Shown here: piece by piece, positions 1-10,424 of the stretch
How the letters are laid out: each line of letters opens with the position of its first letter
How positions within the stretch are numbered: the stretch's first letter is position 1
NCBI GenBank assembly: GCA_025617745.1
Contig: CM046869.1
Location: forward strand, 3,060,823 to 3,124,822
Direction of reading: 5' to 3'
DNA: 64,000 nucleotides
Source: Heliocidaris erythrogramma
Taxonomy: Eukaryota > Echinodermata > Echinoidea > Camarodonta > Echinometridae
The notes under the pieces: generated by a model
The model's input: only the letters and a program-made list of their open reading frames with translations
Told to the model about the DNA's origin: nothing
The model's database searches: none
Program-made: the position numbers and the translations under genes

Positions 1-445
1 CTGAGACCTGTACTGGATACCAATGGATGAGGATATGATGAAATGCTAGGAAATTCATCATAATCTAATTGCATTAATCTGATGAATATAACGGCACCCA
101 AATTATCACAAACAGTTGAAATGGGACCTTTAAAAAAGAATAAAAATTGAACACATGTAAAAGGCTTTTGGAAGGAAGGAAACAGTGTACAAGTAGAACA
201 TAATCTTAAACTATTTAGGTTCTTTGCTTTACTTCATGAAGGTAATATCAAAATAGGGGAAAAAATTCAGTGGAAAAGGTTGAAATGTACATATAGAATT
301 GTGGTACATGTATATGTACATGTATATGATTTAAATCTTTTGTCTAATATCACTTCATAATGGACAGGCATGTGTATGATTTTTGCCAAAATATTTACAA
401 ACAGTGCATCATGACAAGAGAAAGGCGAGGTGAAAGGTGACTTAC
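1..445. other. Intron downstream of exon 24; no gene seen
   Basis: This is AT-rich intron after the exon 24 donor. It contains a short tacatgtatatgtaca tract near 300. No further exon, stop codon or polyadenylation context was found, so the gene continues past the left edge. Confidence 0.6.
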
Positions 446-711
446 TTGGAGCTGTGGGGTAAAGGTTAACCGAAGCAGTTGCAGGAAGGGTCAGTGGCGG
501 GGGTATAGCCCTCACCGATAGCTGGGCACTCGCCGGAGACGAGCTAGCCCGGGGTCGGCTAGGGTCAGAGTGGTGACTATCGTCGCTACCGCTGTCGTGG
601 ATCAGGGGCTGGGAGTCCATCATCGGCGTTGTCCTCGCTGTCGAGGGCAGCTCCGTGGAGGCGGCCATGCCACTGCTCGCGCTGGGGGAGTGCGATCGAG
701 AGACAGAATTG
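446..711 (-). CDS. Exon 24: Ser/Pro-rich cytoplasmic tail
   Basis: The acceptor ..ctgccag lies just right of 711 and the donor gtaagt follows 446. The exon enters in phase 2 and leaves in phase 1, so the tail is not finished here. The frame encodes a low-complexity, Ser/Pro/Thr-rich segment: SNSVSRSHSPSASSGMAAS, then an acidic stretch SGSDDSHHSDPSRPR, then a Pro-rich segment ending LYPTAPS. The acidic serines resemble casein kinase 2 substrates (inference). It is GC-richer than its surroundings, as expected for an exon. I recognise no ankyrin-binding, PDZ-ligand or WIRS-type motif here. Confidence 0.85.
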
Positions 712-1424
712 CTGGCAGTGCAGAGAAGAAGATAGTGGCAGAGAGTGCAATAAATGGAACTGTTGGGTGTATGCATCGATATGTATCTAGCTACAAACAT
801 GAGGACATATATGTGGGCCTACAGAGCATATCAAACAAGTACTTGTACATTTAGCTTACTAAAAAGGAGGACAGACATAGTGTAAAAGCAATGCTATCAT
901 TTTTTCTAGTCTTAAAATAATGTATTTGTAACCTAACCACATTCAAGAGTGATTACATAAAGCATATTATCATGTTAACTATAAAGCTGAACAAGCTAGT
1001 ACACAAGCATGGAAAGCATAGTACAAATACATGTCGATAGAACATCAATTTTGATATATGTGGAAGTGTACATGTACATCCCCTATATTTCAAACAGTAA
1101 ACATGAAATACAAAACTCAATAGAATAAACACAAATTCAATGTTTTTGTGCTCTTTTAACAAACAGTAAACATGAGAGAAATAGATCACTATTAAGATAA
1201 TAAACTCAGTATTCTCCAACTTTGTGCAGACTTAAAAAAGTGTGTTATGGCAGGAAGTCCAAGGTCTTTTGTATTTTTTGTCCTATATATTACAAGGTAT
1301 TATGGAACAATGATCATAATCAACATTGAAAGTATAATTTTCAATGATGTTTGGTCTGATTCAAGCTGCAGGAAGTTATCAGCAATCAACATGTATACCA
1401 ATACATCTATATGTAACAAATATA

Positions 1425-1599
1425 CAGTCAAACCTGCATTAGTGACCACCTGTATAGAAAGACAACAATTTTTGTTTCCCTTGAACAGCGTTTCTGACTG
1501 AAATGTATATCAAAGGAACCTGTACATAAAGGCCATCTGCTCATAAAGACTGCTTAGCTTGTCTCCCTTGAGTGGTCTTTATATACAGGTTTTATGTGA
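1425..1599 (+). repeat. Copy 1 of the TA-flanked 'gaccacctgt' repeat family
   Basis: It starts acagtcaaacctgc and ends near cttgagtggtctttatata. Other copies are at 5283-5457, 5949-6144, 6186-6360, 6425-6516, 7741-7934, 16231-16316, 27550-27738 and 37643-37836. The ends are imperfect inverted repeats (acagtgaaacctgt...), consistent with a non-autonomous DNA transposon. Confidence 0.7.
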
Positions 1600-1616
1600 C
1601 AAAACATTGTGAACCT

Positions 1617-1754
1617 GGGGAACGTTTCAACAAGTGTTTTGTCAGTGATTTTCACCAACAAATTTGCTCTCAGCCAATCAGATGCAAGGATTTCAGGAGC
1701 TTATAACAGTTGTTGGTAAAAATCACTGACAAAATGCTTGATGAAATGCTCCCC
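1617..1754 (+). mobile_element. MITE, 'gggagcgtttcatcaag' family
   Basis: The ends, ggggaacgtttcaacaag and cttgatgaaatgctcccc, are inverted repeats. The core carries the shared tract ccaatcagatgcaagg. Related copies are at 1860-2018, 15553-15676, 16033-16171, 16611-16748, 51162-51313 and 58120-58258. Confidence 0.7.
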
Positions 1755-1859
1755 TGCCCTATGATGAACGATATGGGAGAAGACCATTTCAAGATAGTCT
1801 ATTGTACATTGATGAATTTCACAAATTCATCCAGTTTTCATACACGTACATGTACATCT

Positions 1860-2018
1860 GGGGAGTGTTTCATCAAGCGTTTTGTCAGTGAGTTTTAACG
1901 ACAACTGTTATAAGCTACTGATAACTGTTATAAGCTACTGAAATCCTTGCATCGGATTGGCTGAGAATAAATTTGTCGGTAAAAAATCACTGACAAAACG
2001 TTTGATGAAACGCTCCCC
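1860..2018 (-). mobile_element. MITE, second copy of the 'gggagcgtttcat' family
   Basis: Ends ggggagtgtttcatcaag and tgatgaaacgctcccc. The inner tract ataactgttataagctactg is duplicated within this copy. It lies about 50 bp from the donor of exon 23. Confidence 0.7.
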
Positions 2019-2070
2019 TGTACTATCTTTGAGCTTTGGTTGATCGCACTCTCTTTTTATTTGGTCTTAC

Positions 2071-2155
2071 CTGGTGGAGCGTGAATGACCAGCCATGATG
2101 ACATCATCACTCGGCATACTGCCCCCAGGGGATGATCGACCATCATTTGGTATAA
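2071..2155 (-). CDS. Exon 23: cytoplasmic segment
   Basis: The acceptor ..ccttcag precedes 2155 and the donor gtaaga follows 2071. The exon enters in phase 1 from exon 22 and leaves in phase 2 into exon 24. It encodes about 28 residues including IPNDGRSSPGGSMPSDD and VIMAGHSRST. No domain is recognisable. The phase match on both sides is the main support for this short exon. Confidence 0.8.
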
Positions 2156-2238
2156 CTGAAGGTATTAAGGGATGAAACTTTTTTTAAAAATCATTGATCA
2201 CATTTTCTAACTGCTGTACTTCTGTCCTAAGGCTTTAA

Positions 2239-2539
2239 AGTGGCATTAAACTGGTAAAACTTGAACAGCACCATCTTACAGTGACTGCTAAATTATCATT
2301 TTAATTTGATAATTAATTGCATTTAATTTTGAATTTTGACAAACAGCTTGTTTGGATGATAAGAACATTTCATATTTCAAACTATTATTTTTGACTTTGC
2401 AAATGTGGAAAATTGCCTACAGGTACATTCTAAACTTCTACAAACTAGAATGGGGCATGATGGGAAAATGAGAGGCACAGACACATTTCAAATCCTGTAT
2501 AAAAGATGGCGCCATTAGGAGCTTCAGTTTACTGTCACT
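2239..2539. mobile_element. TTAA-flanked MITE (piggyBac-type target), copy 1
   Basis: TTAA lies at 2235-2238 and 2540-2543. The ends agtggcattaaactgg and cagtttactgtcact are inverted repeats. A second copy of the same family is at 19145-19415. No transposase is present. Confidence 0.65.
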
Positions 2540-2844
2540 TTAAGCTTATTTAAGTTCTGCTAATGATGGAAAATAAACTCTCGCCAAATCACACCAATTT
2601 TACACTAAATGGTCAAGGCTTCAAACTGATATCTGCCAAATCAATTAGACAATGTAAAATATGTGAGTAATGAGGAAACACAGATGAGAAAACTGAGCTT
2701 CAAGTCCCAAATACACATAATTGCACTACGCAAGAAAAGTGCAGTGTTGTGCTTACATGAGGATTGTGATTTCCATAAGGTTTTCATTATTTGACTGATC
2801 CAAACAACCAATTTTTGCAAAGATAAACAATCCAGAATTCCTAC

Positions 2845-3230
2845 ATGCCAGTTTCTCTTGAAGTACATTTTGATTACCCGTCATGTACTGTTGCCCTCTA
2901 TACCTCATCCACATTGTCCATGCACATCAATCAATCCATGTCAATTAAACATTTGTTGCAGTACATGGAATTCACTATACTGCCCTCTCCTGTTCCATTC
3001 TTAATATCCTCCTTGAAAATAACCAATCAATACTGAATATTTCCTTGCTTTAATGTATAACAGTGCCCTCTCTTGTTCAGATTTCATATCCCAAATCAAG
3101 TAACCAATCAATCAATATTGCATGTTCTTTTACAGCTGGAATTCACAATACAGTGCTCTCTCTTGTCCATACTTGAGATCCCAGATAAAACTAACCAAGC
3201 CACCAATTAAAAAAATGGTATCCATATAAA
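2845..3230. repeat. Degenerate tandem repeat with CCAATCAAT motifs
   Basis: Units of roughly 80-100 bp recur, each with 'tgccctctc.tgttc' followed by 'aaccaatcaatact'. At least four eroded copies can be followed by eye. It is similar in style to the CCAAT-rich tract at 22500-23330. Confidence 0.5.
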
Positions 3231-3512
3231 AAAAGGGAACTTATGCAGAGTGGCTTTGCTCTTGACGTGGTGCCTCCTTGCTTTCATTTACTATGTCATT
3301 CTCTCTTGTAAGTATTATTTATCAAAAATAAAAGTCAATATTGAATAATCCTTGTAATTTTCTATATTTCCCTCTAACCTCTTATTAAAAACCATCTTGT
3401 AATCAGTGTTGACTTCCCCTTCAATATCCTAAATCCTAACCAAAAATCCATTCATAATAAAAATTTTATAAACCCTATAGCTTTAACAAAATAAAGCCTG
3501 GGTCAAATTTAA

Positions 3513-3882
3513 CTGTAGGAAATGTTGGGTACCTCAAGATCGATCTTGATCTCAAGACCAGTCTCGAGATCGGCATCAGTAACCTCGATTTTGTTCTTGA
3601 TCTCAAAGGTGTTGGTCTTGATCTTGATCTTGATCTCGGAGCTTCTGTTCTCAGAATTTTCGCTCGAATTTTACCACGTAATTTATCAAACGAAAAAGCT
3701 TTTAAAATCGTACACCAATCGGCGAAAACACGACTCGGTGTTGGGTACCTCGAGATCGATCTTGATCTTGAGATCGGCATCAGTAACCTCAATCTTGATC
3801 TTGATCTCGGACATATCTGATCTTGATCTTGATCTCGGACACTCTGGTCTTGGACCCAACACTGCTGTAGGAAATGTTGGAT
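3513..3882. mobile_element. Insert rich in (gatctt)n, flanked by 16 bp direct repeats
   Basis: The 16-mer ctgtaggaaatgttgg occurs at both borders. The inside begins gttgggtacctc and ends ggacccaac, an inverted pair. The interior holds two blocks of gatcttgatctcgg-type hexamers, and the block 'gttgggtacctc.agatcgatcttgatc' occurs twice (about 3524 and 3748). It lies immediately beside the exon 22 donor. Confidence 0.5.
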
Positions 3883-3900
3883 TGCCTCTTGGATACTTAC

Positions 3901-4034
3901 GCAGTGTGGCTTTTCTCTTGATGTGATGTGGGCGCCTTCGTCGTCCACTGCACCAAGCCGAGAAGACTGCGATGGCCAGCACGATGGCCAGGAAACCCAC
4001 GCCAATGATAGACAGGAAGAGGATCAATGATGTC
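3901..4034 (-). CDS. Exon 22: transmembrane span and stop-transfer
   Basis: The acceptor ..aattccag precedes 4034 and the donor gtaagt follows 3901. It enters in phase 2 and leaves in phase 1. The frame encodes a hydrophobic run starting SLILFLSIIGVGFLAIVLAI and ending about VFSAW, then the basic stop-transfer segment CSGRRRRPHHIKRK. This places all upstream Ig and FN3 modules outside the cell and exons 23-24 inside. The segment lacks the KGGKY-like juxtamembrane sequence I associate with L1 proteins. Confidence 0.92.
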
Positions 4035-4518
4035 CTGGAATTGTGAGAAAAATTATTTGAATCAGTGACAGTGACAAGAATCGTACTAAAGAAGAATACT
4101 ATAAACCAGGGTGCCTTACATGAACATAACAAGGAAAGGGAAAGACTGACAAGGATAAAAGGAGTAGGATAAAAATTAAGTAACAAAGTAAGGTTTAGGA
4201 GGCTTGATGGCTAAATAATAAAGAGCATACTCATATGTAGGAGGCCCTAAGTTTGATTAATCTTCAATTACCAAGTCCTTCTGATAGGACTTCAATTTTT
4301 TCGTCGAATGGTAGCTTATCTACAAGCATATACACATACTTCTTTACTCAGCATAAAGGTTAAATCAGAAGATCATCATCGTTATTGGATATCACTGGAA
4401 AGCTTGGAATCTTTTGTTACGGAAAATACACAAAACAGTGCACACACATAAAATTAATAATTCTTTTAACTTATTGATGGTTTTGATCCATTGGGTCACA
4501 TATACATGTACATGTAGA

Positions 4519-4715
4519 AGCCAATTCGTAATTAGTTCACGGTACAAACCACCCAGAAATGACCCCAATTTGTACGCACACACGCATCTGTTTTGGTAGA
4601 AGCGCAACTTGTTTAACATGTAAAATTATACTGGTGCGTGCATTGAGGTGCCTACAAAATGACAGCGTAAAAAGGTCAATTCACATGGGCAAAATGTAAT
4701 TACAAACTGGCTTGT
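4519..4715 (+). mobile_element. MITE, shared with 25112-25302
   Basis: Ends agccaattcgtaatta and taattacaaactggctt form an inverted repeat. The interior 'gttttggtaga..gcttgtttaacatgtaa' is shared with the copy at 25112-25302. Confidence 0.6.
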
Positions 4716-5100
4716 TGGAACCTTAAAAAATAGATTTTCCATTATTCAACAGAAATGCTCCCTTTCTTCTGAAAGTTTATGAAAGTTTATTGAAAACTCA
4801 AGACCTTTTCGGGTATCAGAGTACAATGATACAGAATACATAACATATATACATAGTTCAATTTCTTGTTCAGTAAGTACCAAAATAATTCAAAGGAAAA
4901 TAAGAATAAACAAAATAAATAAGAAATAAAATATATATAAATAAATAGAAATATGGCACAGCTTGAAAGCAAGGAAGGCCAATGCTTTCAGTGAAAAAAA
5001 AAATAAACAAGATCATGAAAATAACATATCCAATGCTTAAAAAAAAAGAAAGTTAAAAGTTAAGAAGTTTAAAGTTTAAAAGTTTTTCTGAAAAACTCAC

Positions 5101-5215
5101 TTTGGTAGATTGAAGAGGTTAAAGAAGGACTCTAATCCTGAGGATACTAGCGTTGCATTGGTGGTAGTCGGGGTAGGGCCGGGTGTGGTCGGCTCAGGGG
5201 TAGGAGGTTGTATAC
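5101..5215 (-). CDS. Exon 21: Thr/Pro-rich extracellular stalk
   Basis: The acceptor ..tatcccag precedes 5215 and the donor gtgagt follows 5101. Phase 1 in, phase 2 out. It encodes IQPPTPEPTTPGPTPTTTNA, then LVSSGLESFFNLFNLPK. The Thr/Pro tract looks like a mucin-type O-glycosylated stem between FN3-5 and the membrane (inference from composition). The stretch after it is amphipathic and could sit at the membrane surface. Confidence 0.87.
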
Positions 5216-5282
5216 CTGGGATACGTACAAAAATGAAACAATGATGCTGAATACATTTTCCAAGGCCTCATGAGGTTGTTAC

Positions 5283-5457
5283 TGTCTAACCTGCTTTAGC
5301 GACCACCTGTCTATAAAGACCACAATTTTTGTCTCCCTTGAAAAGTTTCTCTCATTGAAACGTGTATAAAAGGAACCTGTACTTAAAGACCACCTGCTCA
5401 TAAAGACTGCTTTTCTTGTCTCCCTTGAGCGGTCTTTATGGACAGGTTTCACTGTAT
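5283..5457 (+). repeat. Copy 2 of the 'gaccacctgt' repeat family
   Basis: Begins tgtctaacctgctttagcgacc and ends ggtctttatggacaggtttcactgta. Full-length member of the family listed at 1425. Confidence 0.7.
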
Positions 5458-5578
5458 TTGAATGGGTATACGTGTATACTTATGGAAGACAGACTCAATG
5501 TGACTGCAGACAACATGGATTAATATACAATAAGACCAATTAAAAATTGATCAAAAACAAATTTGATTATGTTATTTA

Positions 5579-5819
5579 CTGTATAAGCTGTTATTTTCGC
5601 GAGGGTTTTATTTTCGCGAATTTCGCGAATGAAAGATCCCCCGCGAATTTAACAACACGCGAAAGTGTTTACAAACAGCATGATCGTAAATAGGTTGATG
5701 TCAGGGAATTTCCCTAGATCTGTTGTGTGGTGGTGACCGCGAATTTAACAACACGCGAATATGTGGCAGAGGTCGCCATTCGCGAAAATATCTGTACGCG
5801 AAAATATCAGCTTATACAG
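5579..5819. mobile_element. TA-flanked MITE with cgcgaa-rich body
   Basis: TA dinucleotides at 5577-5578 and 5820-5821 flank inverted ends ctgtataagctg and cagcttatacag. The body is rich in 'ttcgcgaa' and 'gcgaatttaacaacacgcgaa' (present twice). A relative with the same style of ends is at 12247-12458. The TA target fits Tc1/mariner-type mobilisation. Confidence 0.65.
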
Positions 5820-5911
5820 TATGAGAACTTACTTTGTGTTCAAAAATAGCTAAAAATTGTGTGTACTGGTCTAGTAAAGAGCGTAGAAAATTGTAATGTG
5901 ATGTGAGGAGA

Positions 5912-6399
5912 ATCATTCCTTGGTCAAAGAGAATCCTTTATAAGAGGATGTACAGTGAAACCTGTCTATAAAGACCACTCAAGGGAGACAAGAAAAGTGG
6001 TCTTTATGAGCAGGTGGTCTTTGTGTACAGGTTCCTATAATACATGGTTCAATGTGAAATACTTTGCAAGGGAAACAAAAATTATGGTCTTTATAGACAG
6101 GTGGTCTTTCTATACAGGTGGTCGCTAAAGCAGGATTGACTGTACCACACGTGGTCGCTAAAGCAGGATTGACTGTACCATTAAAGTACAGTCAATCCTG
6201 CTTTAGCGACCACCTGTCTATAAAGACCATGTTTGTTTCCCTTGAAAAGTATTTCGCATTGAACCATGTATTATAGGAACCTGTACACAAAGACCACCTG
6301 CTCATAAAGACCACTTTTCTTGTCTCCCTTGAGTGGTCTTTATAGACAGGTTTCACTGTACATCCTCTTATAAAGGATTCTCTTCGACCAAGGAATGAT
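5912..6399. repeat. Large inverted repeat: two head-to-head repeat copies with flanks
   Basis: The left arm (5912-6144) and right arm (6186-6399) are inverted copies. Each contains one full 'gaccacctgt' repeat plus about 35 bp of outer flank (cattccttggtc.aagagaatcc). The roughly 41 bp between them contains a second copy of 'gtggtcgctaaagcaggatt'. Shared flanks mean an inverted duplication of an existing insertion, not two independent insertions. Confidence 0.75.
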
Positions 6400-6424
6400 C
6401 ATCATGATCATTATTATTATTCCA

Positions 6425-6516
6425 CTGAAACCTGCATATACAGACCACTCAGGGGGAAAAGAAATCTTGAAACACAGGTGGCCTTTATGTACAGGTGGCT
6501 GCTACAGAAGGTTTCA
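6425..6516 (-). repeat. Partial copy of the 'gaccacctgt' repeat family
   Basis: Begins actgaaacctgcatatacagaccac and ends at a diverged 'ggtggctgctacagaaggttt'. The middle of the repeat is deleted. Confidence 0.55.
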
Positions 6517-6554
6517 CCAAAAGAAAGTGAACCCCTCGCAACTCAATTACTCAC

Positions 6555-6743
6555 CTGTAATGACATAGATGCTGACGACGTTAGTTGAGAAGCCAGCGCT
6601 GGTCTTGGCGATCACTCCTACCCAGTACCTACTCTCTGGTAGTAGGCCTGTCAAGGTGTACCTGGTCTCCGTGGTCTCAATGATACCATGGGTCTCGTTT
6701 GAAAAGGTGTTGACCGTTTGTCTTCTACTCCTGTTCTGCGCAC
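6555..6743 (-). CDS. Exon 20: second part of FN3-5, with RSRR site
   Basis: The acceptor ..agtttcag precedes 6743 and the donor gtgagt follows 6555. Phase 1 on both sides. The exon opens with AQNRSRRQTVNTFSNETHG and continues into TRYTLTGLLPESRYWVGVIA, the typical E-F-strand signature of FN3, ending STNVVSIYVIT. RSRR matches the furin consensus R-x-K/R-R and lies in a loop, not in the core. NRS and NET are glycosylation sequons on either side. Confidence 0.9.
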
Positions 6744-7153
6744 CTGAAACTGAAAAAAAAAAAAGAGGAAAAAGGAGTAACTTTTCGTTTTGTCAATCTA
6801 TAGAGGAACAAAGTTTTTAAAAAGTACACTGTATGAATAAATGACCTTAGCCTCCTCAACATTGCAACATGTACATGCATATCTTTTTTTTTATCCTTCC
6901 ATTCTTGAGATAAAGTATACATGTATTTTATTCAAATAAACCTTTAAGAGTACATATTTCATAATATGACCACCTTTTCAAGGTCTTTTCTGTTAATAAT
7001 TATTGCATTATCACTGTTCAACTGCGCAAACATAAAAGTTCATTAAAAAAAAAAAATTTTTCAACCTGTTAGTTTCCATAGACGTCAGCAGGAGATGCTT
7101 AGGAAACCACATGAATGGATTAAAGTTTGATTTCAGTGTAGAAACATACTCAC

Positions 7154-7366
7154 CTGTAGTTTCTTCATATGCTGTGGTAAATGGCACGGGGCTTGTCGTT
7201 TCATTGGGAGTGGCCGGTGTTGTCACGCCCAACTCGCCGCGTCGCATGGCAACATACTTGACGGCATAGCCCTGGATCTGACCATTTGTGACGACGGGTG
7301 GGTTCCACTGCAGTCTGATGGATGTCGGTTCCTGGACTGCAGTTAGTCCATTGATCGGTCCAGGAA
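7154..7366 (-). CDS. Exon 19: first part of FN3-5, with Thr-rich loop
   Basis: The acceptor ..tacgcacag precedes 7366 and the donor gtgagt follows 7154. Phase 1 on both sides. It encodes PGPINGLTAVQEPTSIRLQW, then NGQIQGYAVKYVAMRRG, which are the A-C strands of an FN3 domain. The exon then runs into a Thr/Pro-rich stretch beginning VTTPATPNETTSPVPFTTAY that ordinary FN3 domains lack. Exon 20 finishes the domain. Confidence 0.9.
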
Positions 7367-7740
7367 CTGTGCGTATAAAAAACTCCAAGAAATCAGAATT
7401 GCATGTAGCTGAGTCGTTTTGTAACTGACATCATCAGAACAAATGATAATGTATCTTAAACCCTTTATGTGCTGTGGGGGTTTCAACAGCTGAAATTTTA
7501 TTTTGTGTCCAATTTCAATAAGCATGTCTTTCTTCTACAAATTTAAAATGAGTTCATGAATTGTGAAGTTATAAGTAGATATCATGGAATGATTTCTGTA
7601 TCAAGATGAACAATGAAACTTGCCTTGCAGAATAAAGTTTGTGATAAATGTTTGTAAATTTGGTAGCATTGTGAAGGTTTTGTTTGTTTATTTGTTTTTA
7701 TAATCCATAATCAGCTACATACATGTACAATAAATAACAT

Positions 7741-7934
7741 ACAGTGAAACCTGTCTATAAAGACCACTCAAGGGAGACAAGAAAAGCGGTCTTTATGAGC
7801 AGGTGGTCTTTAAGTACAGGTTTATTTAATACACGTTTCAATGACAAGCACTTTTCAAGGGAAACAAAAATTGTGGTCTTTATAGACAGGTGGTCTTTCT
7901 ATACAGGTGGTCGCTAAAGCAGTTTTGACTGTAT
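7741..7934 (-). repeat. Copy of the 'gaccacctgt' repeat family
   Basis: Begins acagtgaaacctgtctataaag and ends ctaaagcagttttgactgta. Full-length, reverse orientation. Confidence 0.7.
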
Positions 7935-8523
7935 AACGTAATTTGAGATTCAGATATGACAGATAGTCTCATTTCAGCTGTATTGAAGGTACTTCATCCC
8001 TTTTGCAGACTGACACAAAATTCTGCGAAACTTAGCAGCAGGTTTAATAGACATCCTGTAGATACTGCCTATGAAATTTCAAAGGACACAAGTTCTATAA
8101 TTCCTTTGTAAGAAATGAAACTCTTGTTTCTGTTGCAGAGGGAGCTATTCATAAATCAACGCAAGTACATGCACCAGTAACGATCAAAATATAATTTTGA
8201 AAATTACACATTACACAAGTGTTACCAAACTGTTGTTTTGTTATTACCTACTCAAAAGCAAATTATAATCCTGATAATCCGTTTTTCCAATTACAATTCT
8301 TTTGTAATTTATCGCATACTTACACAACTTTGAAATTTAGGGCAGGAAAAGTGCCTTTAATGTGCCTTTCATTGGGCTATTGATTGTAATGCTGGCTTTT
8401 CCGGTATCTCACTTCGTGTACAATGAAATGCTTACATATATACATGTATATACATGTATATGTGTATTCTAAACTATAATAATTTGATGATTTACCCCAA
8501 CCCCTTCTTAAAGAAATACTCAC

Positions 8524-8637
8524 GCCCATCGGATGTTGACACAGATTGTAGGGTAGATCTCGGCCCATTCTTCTTTGTTCCATTCACCATGTTAAAGGCC
8601 AGGACCTGGACTCTGTATACCTGAGCAATGTCCAGAC
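8524..8637 (-). CDS. Exon 18: end of FN3-4
   Basis: The acceptor ..ttcccgtcag precedes 8637 and the donor gtgagt follows 8524. Phase 1 on both sides. It encodes LDIAQVYRVQVLAFNMVNG and ends TLQSVSTSDG, the F and G strands of FN3 with the conserved tyrosine before V-x-V. NGT is a sequon. Confidence 0.88.
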
Positions 8638-8870
8638 CTGACGGGAAAATTGGTAGATGAACCACAGAGAAACAAATATTATTACAGGGTACCAATCACT
8701 AAAAAATACTATGATCTGTTTGTTAGAGGTTCCATGTCATTATACTGTATTCAGAATATGGGCTTCAAATATTACTTCTTTATTAACGAGATATCACAAA
8801 TTTAATGACACTCTCTATAAGCCTAAAAGCGATTTGTGAGTAGACTACTTGATGCACCCAAGGAGGCTGA

Positions 8871-9675
8871 TTCCGCCCCCCCCCCAAGATCTCGGCCGTC
8901 CACCGCGCATTTGCAACGAAAATCGGCACACACGTCGCCGACCACATAATCTACAAAACTGTATAGTCAATTTCTCCGAAAAATGTCATAACTAATCAAT
9001 TATGCTGATTTATGCATAAAATTAATGGTTTGCTCTAATTAATTAAATAAAGCCCCAAAACTGCTAATTTTTTGTATAGAGACTCTTTGTCAGATTCTGA
9101 TCAAATAAACAAAAAAAAAATTCGGTGAAATCCTTTTTTTCTTATGTATTTTATTGTTTTATTAATTTCTTATGTATTTCTTTGTTTTTTTACTTTTTGT
9201 TTTTCATTGTTTTTTCGATGGAATTCGTCGGGGACACTATTTTAATCATAAACAACATAAAATTAATTGTTTTTAAACAGTAAAAGTAAAAATAATGAAA
9301 CATTTATGAATTTTAGCTGGAAACACAATTTGCATTGGATTTGTACACAAAATCACGTTTTTGAGCAATTTTGGGTCTGACATGCACTTACGAAATGTTG
9401 TGTAACTCCGGAACCGCACGCGCGGACATCACAAATTTGGTCTCAAAAGTTGTGCAAGACTAGAAAGAAAAAAGTAGTGAAGCGGCGTGGTGACTGCTTT
9501 TCGCGATGCGAACATATTACGCGAAACGTCGAGGGGGGGCGGAATCCCCCCCCCGGCCCCCCCCCCCCCCGGGCCTATTAGGGTTAAGGCTATACATGAT
9601 ACTCTGAAAGTTAATATTTAACACTTGAAAAATCATTTTTGACATTTACTCAAAAGTCTGGTGGCATGGAAGGGG
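8871..9675. mobile_element. Possible long member of a TTAA-flanked 'ttaacccctaccatgcc' family
   Basis: The right ~95 bp (to ggcatggaaggggttaa) match elements at 38691-38932 and 60492-60733. At the left is 'ctgattccgcccccccc' and near 9531 'gggggggcggaatcc', an inverted pair. The interior is AT-rich with no open frame of note. Boundaries are uncertain because homopolymer C runs obscure them. Confidence 0.35.
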
Positions 9676-9732
9676 TTAAAGAATATAAACAAGAAAGCAA
9701 AAGTATAAAAAGGGAAACTTTCAATTTCTTAC

Positions 9733-9856
9733 CGGTTATGATAAGGGAAGTCTCTGCAGGGTCCAGATCGTTTTCAATAAAGCTAGATGTACCAGATGCC
9801 CTGTAGAACACAGTATAGCCGTCGATGAAACCGTTCCTACCTGGCGCAGGAACAGG
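9733..9856 (-). CDS. Exon 17: middle of FN3-4
   Basis: The acceptor ..tatatgtag precedes 9856 and the donor gtaaga follows 9733. Phase 0 in, phase 1 out. It encodes PVPAPGRNGFIDGYTVFYRA and ends AETSLIIT. The P-x-P...NG.I.GY.V.YR pattern is the classic B-C region of FN3. FN3-4 is the only domain split over three exons. Confidence 0.88.
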
Positions 9857-9909
9857 CTACATATAGGAATAACAGAAACATATGTAATCACGAGTAAAAG
9901 ACGGTAGAG

Positions 9910-10190
9910 GTGTCGTGGTCTAGTGGATACGTCACCGGACTGTGGATCTCATGGTTTGCGGTTCGAGTCCCGCCGCGGCACTAATGTCCTTTGGCAAGAC
10001 ATTAATCTACATTTGCCACTCTCTACCCAGGTGTAGTAAATGGGTACCCGGTAGGAATTTATTCCTTGAAATGCTGTGAGCACCGAATTCGGTAGCCTAG
10101 CTACAGCCGGGGTAATAATACTTCGGCGCTTAGAAACATTTGTATTAAGCGCATTATAAATGCAATGTATTATTATTATTATTATTAATA
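9910..10190 (+). mobile_element. tRNA-derived SINE, full length
   Basis: The head 9910-9981 has an A-box-like tagtggatacgtc, a B box ggttcgagtcc and acceptor-stem ends GTGTCGT/GCGGCAC that pair with G-U wobbles. It is followed by the family body (ctacatttgccactctctacccaggtg, gggtacccggtagga, ttaagcgcattataaatgc) and an (att)n tail. Relatives: 36590-36950 (minus) and 38665-39115. Confidence 0.75.
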
Positions 10191-10424
10191 AGTGGCCGAT
10201 TTCAGGGAGTCTCCTGTGAAATCAGGGACACTTGGCAGCCCTGCGGTATTCTTTCAGACACCCTTAACCAAAAATGTTTGAGGAGCTTCAGGAGTTTATT
10301 GCCTACAGTCCAACGCATCCTTTGATACCAAATTTATAAAATTTTAACCAACGGATTCAACGCAGCATCAAAAATCGCTGTGCTATGCGTGGCCAAAATG
10401 ATGATTGATGAACCCGAACTCGAT

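Noticed and set aside
3475-4005. Minus frame rich in SRSRSR, like an SR splicing protein
   Set aside because: It is the gatctt hexamer repeat translated; the real coding part here is only exon 22 in another frame.
9910-9981. A functional tRNA gene
   Set aside because: The anticodon arm does not pair well and the SINE body and (att)n tail follow directly, so it is a SINE head.
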